64,000 bases of DNA from Paenibacillus pectinilyticus (GTDB taxonomy: Bacteria > Bacillota > Bacilli > Paenibacillales > NBRC-103111): contig NZ_LYPC01000002.1 in the NCBI RefSeq assembly GCF_001700435.1, positions 62,001 to 126,000 of the forward strand. Direction: 5' to 3'. Every line of letters begins with the position of its first letter. Within the stretch, counting starts at the first letter, position 1. Shown in pieces: positions 61,553-64,000 of this stretch. The notes under the pieces are model-generated. The model worked only from the letters and a program-made list of their open reading frames with translations. It did not search any database and was not told the DNA's origin. Both the position numbers and the translations under genes were made by a program.

Positions 61553-64000
61553 TTAGACATGTATTGGCATTGCGCGTGAGGAGAAGTTAATCGCTTCAAG
61601 CATATTCACTAGTGCTCTGACTGTATCGAGGGATGTCATACACACGACACCGTTCTCTACAGCTTCACGACGAATGCGGAAACCATCACGCTCAGGCTCT
61701 TTGCCTTTCGTCAATGTGTTCACTACGAACTGAGCTTCACCGCTGCGGATGAGGTCAAGAATGTTCGGTGAACCTTCGCTAAGCTTGTTGACCGTCGTTA
61801 CAGGAAGTCCTGCTTGTGCAATGGCTTCAGCAGTTCCACCAGTTGCAATGATTTTGTAGCCTAAGCGGTAGAAGCCTTTCAAGATTTCAATCGCTTCTTC
61901 TTTATCTTTATCCGCAACAGTGACCACAACGGATCCTGCAGCTGGAATTTTCATGCCTGCACCAATGAGACCTTTGTATAAAGCTTTTGCGAAATTGATA
62001 TCGCGTCCCATTACCTCACCCGTGGACTTCATTTCAGGTCCGAGTGTTGTATCCACACGGCGAAGCTTCGCGAAGGAGAATACCGGCACTTTGACAGAGA
62101 CGTATTTATCTTCTGGCCATAAGCCACCTTGGTAGCCCATGTCAGCAAGTGATTGTCCCATGATTACGCGTGTTGCCACGTTCGCCATCGGGATGTTCGT
62201 CACTTTGCTTAAGAAAGGTACAGTTCTGGATGAGCGCGGGTTAACCTCGATCACGTACACTTGATCGTTATGAATAACGAACTGGATGTTTACCAGACCA
62301 ACTACGTTCAGCTCTAAGCCGATTTTCGTCGTGATATCGATAATTTGTTGCTTGATCTCAGCAGACAAGGATTGCGGCGGGTAGACAGCGATCGAGTCAC
62401 CGGAGTGAACCCCTGCGCGCTCAACGTGTTCCATAATCCCAGGGATTAGAACCGTTTCTCTATCGCAAATCGCGTCAACCTCTACTTCTTTACCTAGCAT
62501 GTAACGGTCGATTAGAACCGGATGCTCAGGGTTGATCTTCACGGCATATTCCATGTAGCTTAGCAATTCTTCATCGGAGTAGACGATCTCCATTGCGCGT
62601 CCACCAAGTACGTAGGAAGGACGAACGATAACCGGATATCCGAATTTCGCTGCTGTGCCAACCGCTTGATCGACAGATGTTACTGTGCCGCCTGGAGGTT
62701 GTGCAACCGAAATTTTGCTAAGTAATGCTTCGAATTTCTTGCGATCTTCCGCAGTGTCGATACTTTCTAGATCAGAACCTAGAATGCGTACGCCAGCTTT
62801 GTGTAAAGGAGCAGCTAAGTTGATCGCAGTTTGTCCACCGAATTGAACGATAACGCCGATTGGCTGTTCGCGCTCGATAACGTTCATGACGTCTTCGAAG
62901 AATAAAGGCTCGAAGTACAAACGATCCGATGTATTGAAGTCTGTTGATACTGTCTCTGGGTTATTGTTGATGATAACCGCTTCATAACCTGCAGCTTGGA
63001 TCGCCCATACCGCATGTACTGTGGAGTAATCGAACTCAATCCCTTGACCGATACGGATTGGACCAGATCCCAGAACAACAACTTTCTCTTTCGTTGTCTC
63101 TGTCACTTCATCTTCTTGCTCATATGTGGAGTAGTAGTAAGGAGTTGAAGCTTCGAACTCAGCAGCACATGTATCTACCATTTTGTAAACAGGCTTGATG
63201 TTGTTTTGCAAACGGAATGTTCTTACATCCGTTTCTTTCGTGAAGGTCGAGCAGCCTGCCAATGTACGGATTTCCGCAACTGCACGGTCTGTAAAGCCTT
63301 TACGCTTGATTTCGAAAATAAGCTCAGCCGTTAACTCTTTAGCCGCAATTTCAGTTTCATAAGCGATAAGTGCGCTAATTTTGTTCAGGAACCACCAGTC
63401 AATTTTCGTCAAATTTTGCAATTGCTCCACAGTATACCCTCTGCGGAACGCTTCTGCTAGTAAGAACAGTCGCTCATCGTCTGGTTTTTGCAAACGTAAT
63501 TCTAAAGTTTCTTTATCTAGTAGATCTGTTTCTTTCAAGAACAAGCGGTGCACACCGATTTCAAGGGAACGTACTGCTTTGTGAATGGACTCTTCGAATG
63601 TACGGCCAATTGCCATAACTTCGCCAGTCGCTTTCATTTGCGTTCCTAGCTTACGGTTTGCTGCTGTAAATTTATCGAACGGCCAGCGTGGAATTTTGGA
63701 AACGATGTAATCGAGTGCTGGCTCGAAACATGCATAGGTTTGACCCGTAACAGGGTTAACTAGCTCGTCTAGTGTGTAACCAATCGCAATTTTGGCTGCC
63801 ATTTTGGCAATCGGATAACCAGTTGCTTTGGAAGCAAGCGCTGATGAGCGGCTTACACGCGGGTTAACTTCAATTACGTAGTATTGGAAGCTATGTGGAT
63901 CTAGTGCGTATTGAACGTTACATCCACCTTCGATGTTAAGAGCACGAATGATTTTCAAAGATGCGGAACGCAGCATTTGGTACTCACGGTCCGATAAGGT
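61553..64000 (-). CDS. carB: carbamoyl-phosphate synthase large subunit (C-terminal part)
   Basis: 815 residues are in the window; the family is about 1070, so roughly 255 N-terminal residues lie beyond the right edge. First ATP-grasp half ends with [20 protein letters not shown]; the central oligomerisation and second ATP-grasp ([59 protein letters not shown]) are complete, followed by the MGS-like allosteric domain ([18 protein letters not shown]). It feeds pyrF with 15 bases between. Confidence 0.96.
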   Translation of the reverse strand, partial: TLSDREYQMLRSASLKIIRALNIEGGCNVQYALDPHSFQYYVIEVNPRVSRSSALASKATGYPIAKMAAKIAIGYTLDELVNPVTGQTYACFEPALDYIVSKIPRWPFDKFTAANRKLGTQMKATGEVMAIGRTFEESIHKAVRSLEIGVHRLFLKETDLLDKETLELRLQKPDDERLFLLAEAFRRGYTVEQLQNLTKIDWWFLNKISALIAYETEIAAKELTAELIFEIKRKGFTDRAVAEIRTLAGCSTFTKETDVRTFRLQNNIKPVYKMVDTCAAEFEASTPYYYSTYEQEDEVTETTKEKVVVLGSGPIRIGQGIEFDYSTVHAVWAIQAAGYEAVIINNNPETVSTDFNTSDRLYFEPLFFEDVMNVIEREQPIGVIVQFGGQTAINLAAPLHKAGVRILGSDLESIDTAEDRKKFEALLSKISVAQPPGGTVTSVDQAVGTAAKFGYPVIVRPSYVLGGRAMEIVYSDEELLSYMEYAVKINPEHPVLIDRYMLGKEVEVDAICDRETVLIPGIMEHVERAGVHSGDSIAVYPPQSLSAEIKQQIIDITTKIGLELNVVGLVNIQFVIHNDQVYVIEVNPRSSRTVPFLSKVTNIPMANVATRVIMGQSLADMGYQGGLWPEDKYVSVKVPVFSFAKLRRVDTTLGPEMKSTGEVMGRDINFAKALYKGLIGAGMKIPAAGSVVVTVADKDKEEAIEILKGFYRLGYKIIATGGTAEAIAQAGLPVTTVNKLSEGSPNILDLIRSGEAQFVVNTLTKGKEPERDGFRIRREAVENGVVCMTSLDTVRALVNMLEAINFSSRAMPIHV

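Overview
The window looks like chromosomal DNA from an endospore-forming member of the Bacillales, most likely Paenibacillus or a close relative. The evidence is moderate overall G+C, strong AGGAGG-type ribosome sites with frequent GTG/TTG starts, and B. subtilis-like acsA/acuA/acuC/ccpA linkage. An alpha/beta-type small acid-soluble spore protein, a YjcZ peptide, a collagen-like surface protein beside a YheC/YheD-type ATP-grasp gene, several copper-amine-oxidase-N 'stalk' domain proteins and a speA-type decarboxylase point the same way. I see no insertion sequence, prophage, integrase, CRISPR array or replication origin. The taxon is inferred from gene content only.

Layout. 1-5 kb: acetate/acetyl-CoA control (acsA cut by the left edge, acuA, acuC, with acuB missing), mtnN and ccpA. 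5-10 kb: a zinc-ribbon protein, then a PTS operon (GlcNAc/glucose-type EIICBA, enzyme I, a PfpI/DJ-1 protein) without HPr. 10-14.5 kb: a short thioredoxin-reductase-like flavoprotein behind an inverted-repeat promoter, a CoA-binding protein, a C39-like peptidase, an unusual EPSP synthase (aroA), a rhodanese and aroK. 14.9-21.1 kb: a tight five-gene operon lacI - LarA-like (nickel-pincer family) - gntK - SDR - gnd. 21.1-24.5 kb: lacI - BadF-type sugar kinase - GH4 glycosidase, with a clear LacI operator. 24.6-34 kb: small and hypothetical genes, secreted proteins, an ABC-2 exporter with its TetR regulator and twin palindromic operators, and two MFS efflux genes. 34-45.7 kb: speA, DUF-type proteins, an alpha/beta hydrolase, a beta-lactamase-fold hydrolase, a GGDEF-histidine kinase fusion, a GNAT, a CBS protein, a Cu/Zn-SOD-like lipoprotein, a Q/G-rich protein, a SASP and small proteins. 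46-55 kb: tRNA-Val, a protein with the N-terminal signature of contractile-injection-associated proteins, secreted/envelope proteins, the collagen-like protein, the ATP-grasp gene and two CAT-anticodon tRNAs. 55-64 kb: an M20 peptidase, a GNAT, a dapA-like/RidA pair under a divergent LysR, and the distal pyrimidine operon carB (cut by the right edge) - pyrF - pyrE.

How the parts work together. Carbon control is the main theme: CcpA, candidate cre sites (upstream of acsA, of the gluconate-type operon and of the gene at 35.7 kb), PTS enzymes, three LacI-type regulators and reversible acetylation of acetyl-CoA synthetase. The most interesting system is the operon at 14.9-21.1 kb. A LarA-family protein, which keeps the lysine and histidines that hold the nickel-pincer cofactor, is translationally coupled to gluconokinase and followed by a fructuronate-reductase-like SDR and 6-phosphogluconate dehydrogenase. 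The order suggests a route from mannonate or another gluconate epimer through gluconate and 6-phosphogluconate into the pentose phosphate pathway. This is inference, not demonstrated. Other points worth attention are an EPSP synthase with a rewritten substrate loop, a PTS operon without HPr, and an orphan injection-system-like protein.
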